From Streptomyces fagopyri (GTDB taxonomy: Bacteria > Actinomycetota > Actinomycetes > Streptomycetales > Streptomycetaceae), in contig NZ_CP045643.1 in assembly GCF_009498275.1 (NCBI RefSeq), forward strand, positions 6,262,001 through 6,326,000: DNA of 64,000 nucleotides, read 5' to 3'. The position numbers were made by a program, and so were the translations under genes. Shown in pieces: positions 18,276 to 27,522 of the stretch (its first letter is position 1; each line of letters opens with the position of its first letter). The notes under the pieces were generated by a model that worked only from the letters and a program-made list of their open reading frames with translations, made no database searches and was not told the origin of the DNA.

Positions 18276-18289
18276 CATGACATGTCATG
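18276..18289. promoter_or_regulatory. 14-bp perfect palindrome upstream of the M4 protease
   Basis: CATGACATGTCATG, about 100 bp upstream of the protease start and beside an AT-rich TTTAAA. This is a likely operator for a dimeric regulator; I cannot name the regulator. The gap 18178-18470 also holds the promoter of the next gene. Confidence 0.5.
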
Positions 18290-18470
18290 TCCATAGCGCT
18301 CGCGTGGTTTCGGCGAGTGTGGAGAGGATCGTTTCCGCGCCCTCACGAATGAGTGACGATCATGGAGACGGCGGCCGGAACGCCCCCGGAACAACCACAG
18401 GAACGACGCTTGTGGCACCCTCCGGAGCGGCCCCGGGACAACCCCGGGGACGAGGGGAGGAGACCGGCTC

Positions 18471-18908
18471 TTGAACGCCACGCACGCGGGACGGCTGCCG
18501 TTCTTCGTCTACGGCACGCTGCGCCCCGGCGAACACAACCACGACCTCTTCCTGCGCGGACGGACGCTGTCCGAGGAGCCCGGAAGGATGGGGGGGATCG
18601 TGCTGTACGACGGCCCCGGCTACCCGTACGCCGTCGAGGAGCCCGCCGGTGTCGTGCGCGGGGAACTGGTCACGGCGCTGCCCGAGGCGTACGGGGAACT
18701 GCTCGGCGCGCTCGACAGGCTGGAGGAGTACGTGCCGGGCGACCCCCTCAGTCCGTACGAGCGGGTGGTGCGGGACGTGACCCGCGTGGACGGCACGGCC
18801 GCGCGGGCCTGGGTGTACCTGGCCGCCCCCGCCGTCGCCGCCCGGCTGCGCGCCCACGGCCGGCCCGTCCCGGGCGGGGACTGGCGGGAGCGCCGGCGCA
18901 CGCCGTGA
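18471..18908 (+). CDS. Gamma-glutamylcyclotransferase family protein (AIG2-like)
   Basis: 145 residues with FFVYGTLRPGEHNHDLF at the N-terminus, the substrate-binding loop of the GGCT/AIG2 fold, and the conserved acidic LDRLEEY later. Members act on gamma-glutamyl amines or peptides, or simply share the fold; the substrate is unknown. Start TTG 18471 has GGAGGAGA upstream. It stands alone between the divergent protease and a convergent membrane protein gene. Confidence 0.85.
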   Translation: MNATHAGRLPFFVYGTLRPGEHNHDLFLRGRTLSEEPGRMGGIVLYDGPGYPYAVEEPAGVVRGELVTALPEAYGELLGALDRLEEYVPGDPLSPYERVVRDVTRVDGTAARAWVYLAAPAVAARLRAHGRPVPGGDWRERRRTP

Positions 18909-18978
18909 CGGGGTCCGTCGCCGGTGCCCGCCGGGAGCGGTGCGCCGGGAGCGGCGCGTGACCGGCGACCGCCGCCGG

Positions 18979-20484
18979 TCACTGGCGGTTGAGCGAGCGG
19001 GTGACGCCCGCCGCGATCGTCGTCGCCAGGATCCAGCCGGTGGCGATCAGCAGGTACGAGAGCCACTGGAACCCGCCGCGTGGCGCGAAGGCCGTCTCCT
19101 GCCCGAAGTCGACCAGGGGCAGCAGCAGGTCGAGGGTGTAGACGAGGGGATTGAAGCCGGGTGCCTCGGCCGGTTTCAGGGCGTGCGGGTGGTGCAGCGC
19201 GAAGGCGAGCGCCCCCGTGCACAGCAGCAACAGCAGCCAGCCGGCCGCACGCATCGGACGGAACCCGTACCCGACGGTCGCGTCCTGCAGAAGACCCCAG
19301 AACCGAGCGGGGCGTGACAGTGTCCCGCGGTGCCGCCGGAGCTTGGCCAGCTGCACCGAACGCGCCGCGGCGTCGTCACCCGCGGTCCGGTAGGCGGCCG
19401 CCAACTGCTCGTAGGCGTACGGAAGATAGCCGGACTCCTCGCGTTCCAGCAGCGGCAGCCGCAGTTCGGCGGGCAGGTGCGGGGCGAGGGTGCGATAGCT
19501 GAGGCCGTCGATGCGCACCCGGCCCGGCCAGGTCTGCGGGGGAACGTGCAGCAGGTCCAGCTGGGAGCGGCGCAGATTGACCGTGCCCACGATCGGGGCG
19601 GCGTCGCGCAGCCACAGCTCGCCGATGACACAGCTGCTGGCCCGCAGGGCGGGTCCCCCGGGGTTCGACAACTGGGCGTAGGCCAGATTGAGCTGGTGGG
19701 GAATCCTGGCACCGCTCAGGTTGACCCGCCCGTGGGCGCGCAGCCGCATGGCCCGCAGATCGGTGCCGACGGTCAGCGTCTCGGCGTGCAGCGCGGTCCC
19801 GCCCGGCGTGTGCAGCTCCGCGTCGTCCAGGTTCAACTGCCCGCCCAGGGTGGCGCCGTTCAGCCGGACCTGGCCGTGGGCGACGAGACCGACCGCCCAC
19901 ACATCGGTGCCGACCTCGGCGTGGTTGAGCTGGAGGGCCGGTTCCGCCGCGGTCTCCGGAGCCCCGGGATCCCGGTCGGGGGCGTCCGGGTCCGCGGGCA
20001 CCCCGAGCCGCGCCCCGTTCAGGAAGACGGCGCCCGAGATCTTCGCGCCCTGGAGCCGCACCTGCCCGGTGACACGACAGCAGCTGAGCCGCAGCACGCC
20101 CTCCACCCGCAGGGTGCCCGCGGTGAGTCCGGGCAGCACCGAGTCGCTCAGCACCAGGTTGCGCAGCCGCGCCCCGTACAGGTTCGGGTCCCGCTCGAAA
20201 TGGCAGAACCGCAGGCGTACGGGATGGTCGACCGTCCCGTAGGTCAGGTCCAGCCGCCCGGTGACGCGCGCCCCGCTCAGCCTCAGGCCGGCTATCTCGC
20301 CGTCCCGGGCGTCCGCGCCGATCAGCAGTGCCCGCAGCACCTCGGCGCGCACGGTCCGCTCCGGTCCCCAGGAGGCGCCGTCCGCGGGGTCCTCGTCGGG
20401 GCTCTCGCGGAAGTCGACGCCCTCGCCGAGCGGGAAGGCGTCCCGGACCCGGCATTCCGCGGGTGTCAGGTCGGCGGGGATCAC
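18979..20484 (-). CDS. Pentapeptide-like repeat membrane protein
   Basis: 501 residues. A charged N-terminal domain (about 1-65) is followed by some 300 residues in repeating short beta turns such as LRLSGARVTGRLDLTYGTV and GQVRLNGATLGGQLNLDDAEL, like a right-handed beta helix. The C-terminus has about three to four membrane segments (410-500). Close relatives in streptomycetes are often labelled membrane-associated oxidoreductase, but I see no cofactor motif, so that label looks unsupported. GTG 20484 overlaps the stop of the upstream YdcF-like gene (GTGA), so the two are coupled. Confidence 0.75.
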   Translation of the reverse strand: MIPADLTPAECRVRDAFPLGEGVDFRESPDEDPADGASWGPERTVRAEVLRALLIGADARDGEIAGLRLSGARVTGRLDLTYGTVDHPVRLRFCHFERDPNLYGARLRNLVLSDSVLPGLTAGTLRVEGVLRLSCCRVTGQVRLQGAKISGAVFLNGARLGVPADPDAPDRDPGAPETAAEPALQLNHAEVGTDVWAVGLVAHGQVRLNGATLGGQLNLDDAELHTPGGTALHAETLTVGTDLRAMRLRAHGRVNLSGARIPHQLNLAYAQLSNPGGPALRASSCVIGELWLRDAAPIVGTVNLRRSQLDLLHVPPQTWPGRVRIDGLSYRTLAPHLPAELRLPLLEREESGYLPYAYEQLAAAYRTAGDDAAARSVQLAKLRRHRGTLSRPARFWGLLQDATVGYGFRPMRAAGWLLLLLCTGALAFALHHPHALKPAEAPGFNPLVYTLDLLLPLVDFGQETAFAPRGGFQWLSYLLIATGWILATTIAAGVTRSLNRQ

Positions 20485-21209
20485 CGCGCGCCCGCCGCCG
20501 CCAGCGCCCGCGCCACCCCGGGCTCCTTCCGCCCGAGGAAGCGCGGATCGGGCTCGAACACCACGTCCAGCAGGGCCTTGCCCGCCGCGAACACCTCGCG
20601 GGCACCCCCGTAGTACCAGGTGACGTCGTGCTTGGCGTCGACCCCGACGCCGTACGAACGCACCCCCGCCGCCCGGCACAGCTCGACGGCCCGCCGGATG
20701 TGGAACCCCTGGCTGATCAGCACCGCCTCGTGGATCCCGAAGATCTTCCGGGCCCGCACGCACGAGTCCCAGGTGTCGAACCCGGCGTAGTCGCTGACGA
20801 TCCGGCCGTCCGGCACCCCGTGCCGCGTCAGATACGCGCGCATGGCGTCCGGTTCGTCGTAGTCCTCGCGGCTGTTGTCCCCGGTGACGAGGACGACCTC
20901 GATCCGCCCCGCCCGGTACAGCCGCGCCGCCGCGTCCAGCCGGTGCGCGAGGTACGGGGACGGCTCGCCGTCCCACAGCCCCGCGCCGAACACCACCGCG
21001 ACCCCGGTCCTCGGCACGTCCGCGGTGGTCCGCAGCCGGTCGCCCGTCACCACGTACAGCCAGGTCGCGGGGAGCAGCGCCAGAACGCACAGCAGCATGA
21101 TCACCTGCACCGCCCGGCGCTGCCCGGCCCGGGTGCGCGGGAGCCGCGGGAGCCGTTTGAGCCGAGCGGAGGACGGTCTACGGGTGCTCGGGCGCGGCAG
21201 GCGCAGCAT
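20481..21209 (-). CDS. SanA/YdcF-type DUF218 membrane protein
   Basis: 242 residues: basic cytoplasmic start, one membrane anchor (about 36-55), then the DUF218 domain with VVFGAGLWDGEPSPYLAHRLDAA, LVTGDNS and the typical FDTWDSCVRARKIFG. SanA of E. coli is linked to envelope barrier function; the biochemical activity is unknown. Its stop overlaps the start of the repeat-rich membrane protein, suggesting a joint envelope role. No clear terminator or operator is seen in the 237-bp divergent gap upstream. Confidence 0.85.
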   Translation of the reverse strand: MLRLPRPSTRRPSSARLKRLPRLPRTRAGQRRAVQVIMLLCVLALLPATWLYVVTGDRLRTTADVPRTGVAVVFGAGLWDGEPSPYLAHRLDAAARLYRAGRIEVVLVTGDNSREDYDEPDAMRAYLTRHGVPDGRIVSDYAGFDTWDSCVRARKIFGIHEAVLISQGFHIRRAVELCRAAGVRSYGVGVDAKHDVTWYYGGAREVFAAGKALLDVVFEPDPRFLGRKEPGVARALAAAGAR

Positions 21210-21446
21210 GGTCGGTGTCCCCCCGGGTGTGGCGTCGGCTCGCGGCGGCGTTCGACAGATGGGGACGCAGCGTAGGCCCGTTCGGTTCGGTGCGGTACGC
21301 CGACCGGGACCACCACGGTCGGCCGGCGCCGCCCGACCGCGGGCTCGGGAGGCTCACAGACCGGCCGCACGCCACCGTGAACCCCCGGAAAACACCCGTC
21401 ATGCCGGTGCAACGGCACGGCAACCTCCTACCGGCACCATCAGCCC

Positions 21447-22361
21447 ATGACGGCGTCGCAACCCCCTCACGACGAGCCCCCGACCGGCACCGGGGCCCGG
21501 CTGCTCCCGGGCGCTCCCCTCGACAGCACGGCGCAACTGATGCGAGCGATCACCAGCCGGCTCGGCAGCCGGCTCGGCCTCGTCGCGCTCGACGGCACAC
21601 CGCGCCCGGCGCGCCCGCCGCTCGTCCTCGTCGCGCACGGCAGCCGCGACCCGCGCGCGCTCGCCACCGTGAGCGCCCTCGCCGAACGGGTCCGCGAGAT
21701 GCGCCCGCACCTGTCCGTGCGGCTCGGTCACATCGAACTCGACGAACCGCTGCTGGCCGCCACCCTCGCCTCCATCGACACGGCCCGTGACCCCCGCGCC
21801 GTCCTCGTGCCGCTGCTGCTCAGCCGCGGCCACCACGTCAAGCGGGACGTCCCCGACGCCGTGGCCGCCGTCCCGGGCCTGCGCGCCCGCGTCGCCACCC
21901 CGCTCGGCCCGCACCCGCTGCTCGTCGAGACCCTGTACGCGCGGCTGGTCGAGGCCGGCTGGCACACCCGGACGAGCGACGCCGCCCGCCGGGGGAGCGG
22001 CGTCGTGCTGGCCGCCGCCGGCTCCCGCGACCCCGAAGCGGCCCTCGACACCCGCCACACCGCCCGGCTGCTGGCCGAACGCCTCGGGGTGCCCGTCGTG
22101 GCGGCGTACGCGTCCGCCGCCACGCCCACCGTCCCGGCCGCCGTGCGCGCCATGGCCGCCCGTGGCCGCCACCGCGTCGCCGTCGCCTCCTACTTCACCG
22201 CGCCCGGCCGCTTCGCCACCGCGTGCGCCGAGGCCGCCCCCTGGATCGCCGCCGCGCCCCTGGGCGCCCACCCGGCGATGGCCCGCCTCGTCCTGCACCG
22301 CTACGACCAGGCACTCGCGACCCCCGAGCCGGCCTCCGAACGCGAGCTCGCCGCGACCTGA
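21447..22361 (+). CDS. Sirohydrochlorin chelatase-like (CbiX/SirB) protein
   Basis: 304 residues made of two CbiX-like halves. The first begins [17 protein letters not shown] and keeps the metal-binding His; the second begins [18 protein letters not shown] and lacks it. Other metal-site residues look plausible ([10 protein letters not shown]). CbiX/SirB proteins insert iron or cobalt into sirohydrochlorin, giving siroheme or B12 precursors. nirB, 8 kb away, needs siroheme, which makes ferrochelation the more attractive role, but this is inference. The ATG lacks a clear ribosome site. Confidence 0.82.
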   Translation: MTASQPPHDEPPTGTGARLLPGAPLDSTAQLMRAITSRLGSRLGLVALDGTPRPARPPLVLVAHGSRDPRALATVSALAERVREMRPHLSVRLGHIELDEPLLAATLASIDTARDPRAVLVPLLLSRGHHVKRDVPDAVAAVPGLRARVATPLGPHPLLVETLYARLVEAGWHTRTSDAARRGSGVVLAAAGSRDPEAALDTRHTARLLAERLGVPVVAAYASAATPTVPAAVRAMAARGRHRVAVASYFTAPGRFATACAEAAPWIAAAPLGAHPAMARLVLHRYDQALATPEPASERELAAT

Positions 22362-22410
22362 ACCGGGGCGCGCGGCGGTCCCGCGGGCCCCGATCGTCAC
22401 CGCCTGCGTC

Positions 22411-22416
22411 TACTGT
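22411..22416 (+). promoter_or_regulatory. -10 element of dgt, placing transcription start at the ATG
   Basis: TACTGT ends 7 nt before the ATG of dgt and there is no Shine-Dalgarno sequence, which is the layout of a leaderless Streptomyces mRNA. No good -35 is visible. Confidence 0.45.
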
Positions 22417-22423
22417 CGGGTGC

Positions 22424-23797
22424 ATGGAAGGCACCGCACCGAAGGCGTTCGAGCACCACCCCGGCCCCGAGGAGTACGACGAGAGCGCCGTCGAGCGCTG
22501 GGCGGCCGAGCCCGACAAGCGCCCCGGACGCACCGCCTTCCAGCGCGACCGCGCGCGTGTGCTGCACTCCTCGGCGCTGCGCCGGCTCGCGGGCAAGACC
22601 CAGGTCGTCACGCCCGGCACCCTCCCGCAGGGCCTCGACTCCGCCCGCACCGGGGGAACCCTCGACCGGGCCTGGGACGCCAGCCCCCGCACCCGGCTGA
22701 CGCACTCCCTGGAATGCGCCCAGGTCGGCCGTGAGCTGGGCGCCGCCCTCGGCTGCGACCCCGACCTCGTCGAGGCGGCCTGTCTCTCCCACGACCTCGG
22801 CCACCCGCCCTTCGGGCACAACGGCGAACAGGCGCTGAACGAGTTCGCGCGGGACTGCGGAGGTTTCGAGGGCAACGCGCAGTCGCTGCGGCTGCTGGCG
22901 CGCATAGAGCCCAAGCGGTTCGTGCCGTCGAAGGAGACCGGCGAGCTCGTCAGCGTCGGACTCAACCTCACCCGCGCCACCCTCGACGCCGCCACCAAGT
23001 ACCCCTGGCCGCGCGGCGCCCACCCCACCGCCCCCGGGTCACCGAAGTTCGGCGTCTACGAGGACGACCGGCCCGTCTTCGACTGGATCCGCGAGGGCGC
23101 CCCCCCGACCCGTACCTGCTTCGAGGCCCAGGTCATGGACTGGGCGGACGACGTGGCGTACTCGGTGCACGACGTCGAGGACGGGCTGCACGCGGGCCAC
23201 ATCGACCCCGGCTGTCTGTACGCCGAGCCGGAGCGGCAGGAGATCTTCGCGGTGGCCGTCGGGCGGTACGTCTCCGCGGACACCGACCCCGCCGAACTCG
23301 CCGAGGCCCTCGACCGCCTCCTCGACCAGGACTGGTGGCCGCACGGCTACGACGGATCGGCCATCGCGCAGGCCCGGCTCAAGGACGCCACCAGCCAGCT
23401 CATCGGGCGTTTCTGCCTGGCCGCGGAGGGCGCCACACGGACCACGTACGGTCTCGGCAGACTCACCCGGTACGGCGCGGAACTGGTCGTTCCGCGCGCC
23501 GCGCGCCTGGAGTGCGCGGTCCTCAAGGCGGTCGCCGACCGTTACGTCATGCAGCGCGCCGAGCAGGAGCTGCTCCGGGCCGATCAGCGGATCGTCGTCG
23601 CCGAACTCGCCGAGGCGCTCACCGCCCGCGCCCCGGACGGCCTGGACCCGCAGTTCAGGGCACTGTTCGACGAGGCGCCCGACGACCGCGCCCGCAAACG
23701 GGTGATCGTCGACCAGATCGCCTCGCTGACGGACGCCTCGGCGCGCTCACTGCACCTCAGGCTCACCACCCGCCCCACCGCAGGCGGCGGAGTGTGA
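22424..23797 (+). CDS. dgt: Deoxyguanosinetriphosphate triphosphohydrolase-like protein
   Basis: 457 residues of the HD-domain dNTP triphosphohydrolase family, which hydrolyse dGTP or other dNTPs to the nucleoside and tripolyphosphate. Visible: [20 protein letters not shown] near the N-terminus, the HD residues in [15 protein letters not shown] and [17 protein letters not shown], and the downstream [20 protein letters not shown]. It probably balances dNTP pools ahead of replication; dnaG follows after one gene. A weak stem (GTGGCC/GGCCAC, 23804-23821) follows the stop. Confidence 0.93.
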   Translation: MEGTAPKAFEHHPGPEEYDESAVERWAAEPDKRPGRTAFQRDRARVLHSSALRRLAGKTQVVTPGTLPQGLDSARTGGTLDRAWDASPRTRLTHSLECAQVGRELGAALGCDPDLVEAACLSHDLGHPPFGHNGEQALNEFARDCGGFEGNAQSLRLLARIEPKRFVPSKETGELVSVGLNLTRATLDAATKYPWPRGAHPTAPGSPKFGVYEDDRPVFDWIREGAPPTRTCFEAQVMDWADDVAYSVHDVEDGLHAGHIDPGCLYAEPERQEIFAVAVGRYVSADTDPAELAEALDRLLDQDWWPHGYDGSAIAQARLKDATSQLIGRFCLAAEGATRTTYGLGRLTRYGAELVVPRAARLECAVLKAVADRYVMQRAEQELLRADQRIVVAELAEALTARAPDGLDPQFRALFDEAPDDRARKRVIVDQIASLTDASARSLHLRLTTRPTAGGGV

Positions 23798-23890
23798 CCC
23801 TGCGTGGCCTGATCGGGCCACTCCCTCTTCCCGCATCACGCTGCGTGCGGGACGCTCGCATGGGGCGACATCCTTACGAGGAGGCATCAA

Positions 23891-25156
23891 GTGGTCGACG
23901 CGGATCAGACATTCGTCATCGTCGGAGGAGGCCTGGCCGGCGCCAAGGCGGCCGAGACACTCCGAGCGGAGGGATTCACCGGGCGGGTGATACTGATCTG
24001 CGACGAACGTGACCACCCCTACGAGCGCCCGCCGCTCTCCAAGGGGTACCTCCTCGGCAAGGAGGAGCGCGACAGCGTCTTCGTGCACGAACCCGCCTGG
24101 TACGCGCAGAACGACGTGGAGCTGCACCTCGGCCAGACCGTCGACGCGATCGACCGGACCGCGAAGACGGTCCGCTTCGGCGACGACGGCACCCTCGTCC
24201 ACTACGACAAGCTGCTCCTCGCGACCGGTGCCGAGCCACGCCGCCTCGACATCGCGGGCACCGACCTCGCCGGAGTCCACCACCTGCGCCGCCTCGCCCA
24301 CGCCGAACGGCTGAAGGGAGTCCTCGCCGCCCTCGGCCGGGACAACGGGCACATCGTGATCGCGGGCGCCGGCTGGATCGGCCTGGAGGTCGCGGCCGCG
24401 GCCCGCGAGTACGGCGCCGAGGTCACCGTCGTCGAGCCGGAGGCGACCCCGCTGCACTCGGTCCTCGGCCCCGAGCTCGGCCAGCTCTTCACCGAGCTGC
24501 ACCGCGAGCACGGCGTCCGCTTCCACTTCGGTGCCCGCCTCACCGAGATCGTCGGCCAGGACGGCATGGTGCTCGCCGCCCGCACCGACGACGGCGAGGA
24601 ACACCCGGCCCACGACGTCCTGGCGGCCATCGGAGCGGCGCCGCGCACCGGGCTCGCCGAGGCCGCCGGCCTGGAGATCGCCCCCCGTGCGCAGGGCGGC
24701 GGCATCGCAGTCGACGAACGGCTGCGCACCTCCGACCCCGACATCCACGCCGCCGGCGACGTCGCCGCCTTCCCCCACCCCCTCTTCGGCACCCGGCTGC
24801 GCGTCGAGCACTGGGCCAACGCCCTCAACGGCGGACCGGCGGCCGCCCGCGCGATGCTGGGCCGCGAGACGACGTACGACCGCGTGCCCTATTTCTTCTC
24901 CGACCAGTACGACGTCGGACTCGAGTACTCCGGCTGGGCGCCCCCGGGCACCTACGACCAGGTGGTGATCCGCGGAGACGCGGGCAAGCGGCAGTTCATC
25001 GCCTTCTGGCTGAAGGACGGCAGGGTGCTGGCCGGGATGAACGTGAATGTGTGGGACGTCACGGAGCCGATCCAGCAGCTGATCCGATCCCGGGCCCAGG
25101 TGGACGCCGAGGCACTGGCCGACCCGCACGTCCCGCTGGACAGTCTGCTCCCGTGA
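23891..25156 (+). CDS. FAD-dependent NAD(P)H oxidoreductase (ferredoxin reductase type)
   Basis: 421 residues. FAD-binding GGGLAGAKAAETLR at the N-terminus, the family mark ERPPLSKGYL, NAD(P)-binding GAGWIGLEVAAAARE near residue 158, the second FAD motif IHAAGDVAAF, and a C-terminal reductase domain (VEHWANALNGG). This matches rubredoxin/putidaredoxin-reductase-like flavoproteins that feed electrons to ferredoxins or P450s; the partner is not encoded nearby. Start GTG 23891 has GAGGAGG upstream. Confidence 0.88.
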   Translation: MVDADQTFVIVGGGLAGAKAAETLRAEGFTGRVILICDERDHPYERPPLSKGYLLGKEERDSVFVHEPAWYAQNDVELHLGQTVDAIDRTAKTVRFGDDGTLVHYDKLLLATGAEPRRLDIAGTDLAGVHHLRRLAHAERLKGVLAALGRDNGHIVIAGAGWIGLEVAAAAREYGAEVTVVEPEATPLHSVLGPELGQLFTELHREHGVRFHFGARLTEIVGQDGMVLAARTDDGEEHPAHDVLAAIGAAPRTGLAEAAGLEIAPRAQGGGIAVDERLRTSDPDIHAAGDVAAFPHPLFGTRLRVEHWANALNGGPAAARAMLGRETTYDRVPYFFSDQYDVGLEYSGWAPPGTYDQVVIRGDAGKRQFIAFWLKDGRVLAGMNVNVWDVTEPIQQLIRSRAQVDAEALADPHVPLDSLLP

Positions 25157-25190
25157 CCCACGGCGGCGCTCGGCTGTCACCGCGCCCCCG

Positions 25191-25196
25191 TAGAAT
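25191..25196 (+). promoter_or_regulatory. -10 element of dnaG, leaderless start
   Basis: TAGAAT ends 6 nt before the dnaG GTG and no ribosome site precedes the start, so the mRNA probably begins at the start codon. The -35 is not clear. Confidence 0.5.
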
Positions 25197-25202
25197 TCAC
25201 GC

Positions 25203-27113
25203 GTGGCTGGAAGGATCAACGACGAGGACGTGAAGGCTGTTCGGGACGCGGTCCCGATCGACGCCGTCGTCTCGGAGTACCTCCAGCTGCGCAACGCGGG
25301 CGGCGGCAACCTCAAGGGCCTGTGCCCCTTCCACGACGAGAAGTCACCGTCCTTCCAGGTCAGCCCGAGCAAGGGTCTCTTCCACTGCTTCGGCTGCCAG
25401 GAGGGCGGCGACACCATCACGTTCGTGATGAAGGTCGACCACCTCTCCTTCTCCGAGGCGGTCGAGCGTCTCGCCGGACAGGCGGGCATCACACTCCGTT
25501 ACGAAGAAGGCGGGTACAACCCGTCCCACCAGCGTGGCGAACGCATCCGCCTGGTCGAGGCCCACAAGGCCGCCGCGCAGTTCTACATCGACCAGCTCGA
25601 CACCAGCCCCGAGGCCGACACCGGCCGCAAGTTCCTCGCCGAGCGCGGCTTCGACCAGGCCGCCGCCGCGCACTTCGGCGTCGGCTACAGCCCGCAGGGC
25701 TGGGACCATCTCACCCGCTACCTCCGCGGCAAGGGCTTCTCCGACAAGGAGCTGCTCCTGTCCGGCCTCTCCCAGGAAGGCCGGCGCGGCCCCATCGACC
25801 GCTTCCGCGGCCGCCTGATGTGGCCGATCCGCGACATCGGCGGCGAGGTCGTCGGCTTCGGCGCGCGCAAGCTGTACGAGGCGGACAACGGCCCGAAGTA
25901 CCTCAACACACCCGACACGGCGATCTACCGGAAGTCCCAGGTCCTGTACGGCATCGACCTCGCCAAGAAGGAGATCGCCAAGACCAGCCGCGCGGTCGTG
26001 GTCGAGGGCTACACCGACGTCATGGCCTGCCACCTGGCCGGCATCACGACCGCCATCGCGACCTGCGGCACGGCCTTCGGCGGCGACCACATCAAGATCC
26101 TCCGCCGACTGCTGATGGACAACGGCTCGGCCCGTGTCATCTTCACCTTCGACGGCGACTCGGCCGGCCAGAAGGCGGCCCTGCGCGCCTTCGAGGACGA
26201 CCAGAAGTTCGCCGCCGAGACCTACATCGCGGTCGCCCCGGACGGCATGGACCCCTGCGAGCTGCGCCTCGCCAAGGGTGACGAGGCGGTCGCCGACCTC
26301 GTGGAACCACGCACCCCGCTCTTCGAGTTCGCCCTTCGCCACATCGTCGCGCGCTACGACCTGGAGACCCCGGCCGGGCGGGCGTCCGCGCTCGACGAGG
26401 CGGCCCCGGTCGTCGCCCGCATCAAGAACACCGGCGCCCAGCACGAGGTCGCCGTGCAGCTCGCGGGCATGCTCGGCATCCTCGACACCCAGTTCGTGGT
26501 CAAGCGGGTGGCCCAGCTGGCCCGTTGGGCCCGCGACCGCGGCGGCAAGGGCCCGGCCGGCCCGGCCCCCGCCGGACAGCGGCCGCAGCAGACGTACGCG
26601 GCCGTCCAGACACCTCACGGCGGCCCCGCCCTCAACCTCCGCAACCCCGTCTTCGCCACCGAGCGCGAGCTGCTGAAGCTCGCCCTCCAGCGCCCCGAGC
26701 TGGTCTCCCCGGCCTTCGACGCCTATGGGATCGACGAGTTCACCGCCCCGCCGTACGCCGCCGTACGCCAGGCGATCATGGAGGCGGGCGGCGCGGAGTA
26801 CGGTGCCCAGGACCCCCAGGAGTACCTCGTCCTGGTCCGCGAGGCCGCCCCGGACAACACGGTGCGCGCCATGGTCACCGAGCTGGCCGTCGAGGCCATC
26901 ATGCGCAAGACCGTCGACGAGACCTACGCCGGCGACCAGCTGGTCATGGTCCGCCGCCGTGCCGTCGAGCGTCGTGTCGTGGACGTCCAGGGCGCCCTGG
27001 CCCGTGCCAGCGCCCACGGCGACCCGGCCCAGCTGACCGCCGTGCAGAACGAGTTGTGGGTCCTCCAGCAGTACGGGCAGGCGCTGCGCGAGCGGGGCGC
27101 GGAGGCGCTCTGA
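25203..27113 (+). CDS. dnaG: DNA primase
   Basis: 636 residues, the normal bacterial length. The zinc finger has C41, H44, C62 and C65 (CPFHDEKSPSF ... FHCFGCQ). The RNA polymerase domain includes RFRGRLMWPIRD and GFGARKL, and the Toprim acidic residues are in VVVEGYTDVMA and FDGDSAGQ. A C-terminal helicase-interaction region (about 470-636) is present after a Gly/Pro/Ala-rich linker. It synthesises RNA primers on the lagging strand. All catalytic residues are intact. Confidence 0.96.
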   Translation: MAGRINDEDVKAVRDAVPIDAVVSEYLQLRNAGGGNLKGLCPFHDEKSPSFQVSPSKGLFHCFGCQEGGDTITFVMKVDHLSFSEAVERLAGQAGITLRYEEGGYNPSHQRGERIRLVEAHKAAAQFYIDQLDTSPEADTGRKFLAERGFDQAAAAHFGVGYSPQGWDHLTRYLRGKGFSDKELLLSGLSQEGRRGPIDRFRGRLMWPIRDIGGEVVGFGARKLYEADNGPKYLNTPDTAIYRKSQVLYGIDLAKKEIAKTSRAVVVEGYTDVMACHLAGITTAIATCGTAFGGDHIKILRRLLMDNGSARVIFTFDGDSAGQKAALRAFEDDQKFAAETYIAVAPDGMDPCELRLAKGDEAVADLVEPRTPLFEFALRHIVARYDLETPAGRASALDEAAPVVARIKNTGAQHEVAVQLAGMLGILDTQFVVKRVAQLARWARDRGGKGPAGPAPAGQRPQQTYAAVQTPHGGPALNLRNPVFATERELLKLALQRPELVSPAFDAYGIDEFTAPPYAAVRQAIMEAGGAEYGAQDPQEYLVLVREAAPDNTVRAMVTELAVEAIMRKTVDETYAGDQLVMVRRRAVERRVVDVQGALARASAHGDPAQLTAVQNELWVLQQYGQALRERGAEAL

Positions 27114-27262
27114 GGGCCGGTCCGGTCAGGGCCACCACCACTCCACCGGCGCCGCGCCCGAAACCCGCACGTCCCTGACACGGCCCCCGGCGCCCGCATG
27201 TTCCCGGGTGTCCGCCCCCCACATGCGCCTTTCCGCAGGTTTCGCACGCCCGGTCCTGCGCA

Positions 27263-27274
27263 CTCGTGCACGAG
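27263..27274. promoter_or_regulatory. 12-bp palindrome in the gap before the sigma factor gene
   Basis: CTCGTGCACGAG lies about 250 bp upstream of the chosen sigma start in a 409-bp gap (27114-27522) without another gene. Function unknown; it may be an operator or chance in GC-rich DNA. Confidence 0.3.
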
Positions 27275-27522
27275 GGTAATCGCGCGGTCACGCACCGGAC
27301 GCAAAAAGTCACCGCACGCCCCTCGTGGCGGCGATGTGTCGTACTCCACACTGGGTTCCGGTGCCTGAGTCCTCGGAGCGCGGCCGACCCGCACGCGGCG
27401 GGTTCCCGATACCCGCCGTTCCGCCAAACGACTACGGGATGGACAGCGGCGAGGCCGCCGCCCCCATCCCCGACGTACCGCTGCCGCACGCCTCAGCAGC
27501 GACATTCCTGGAGGTCGCCCCC

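Noticed and set aside
21370..21430. GlnR-like box before the chelatase gene
   Set aside because: A GAAAA-type piece with roughly the right spacing is present, but too many key bases fail (no gTnAc halves).
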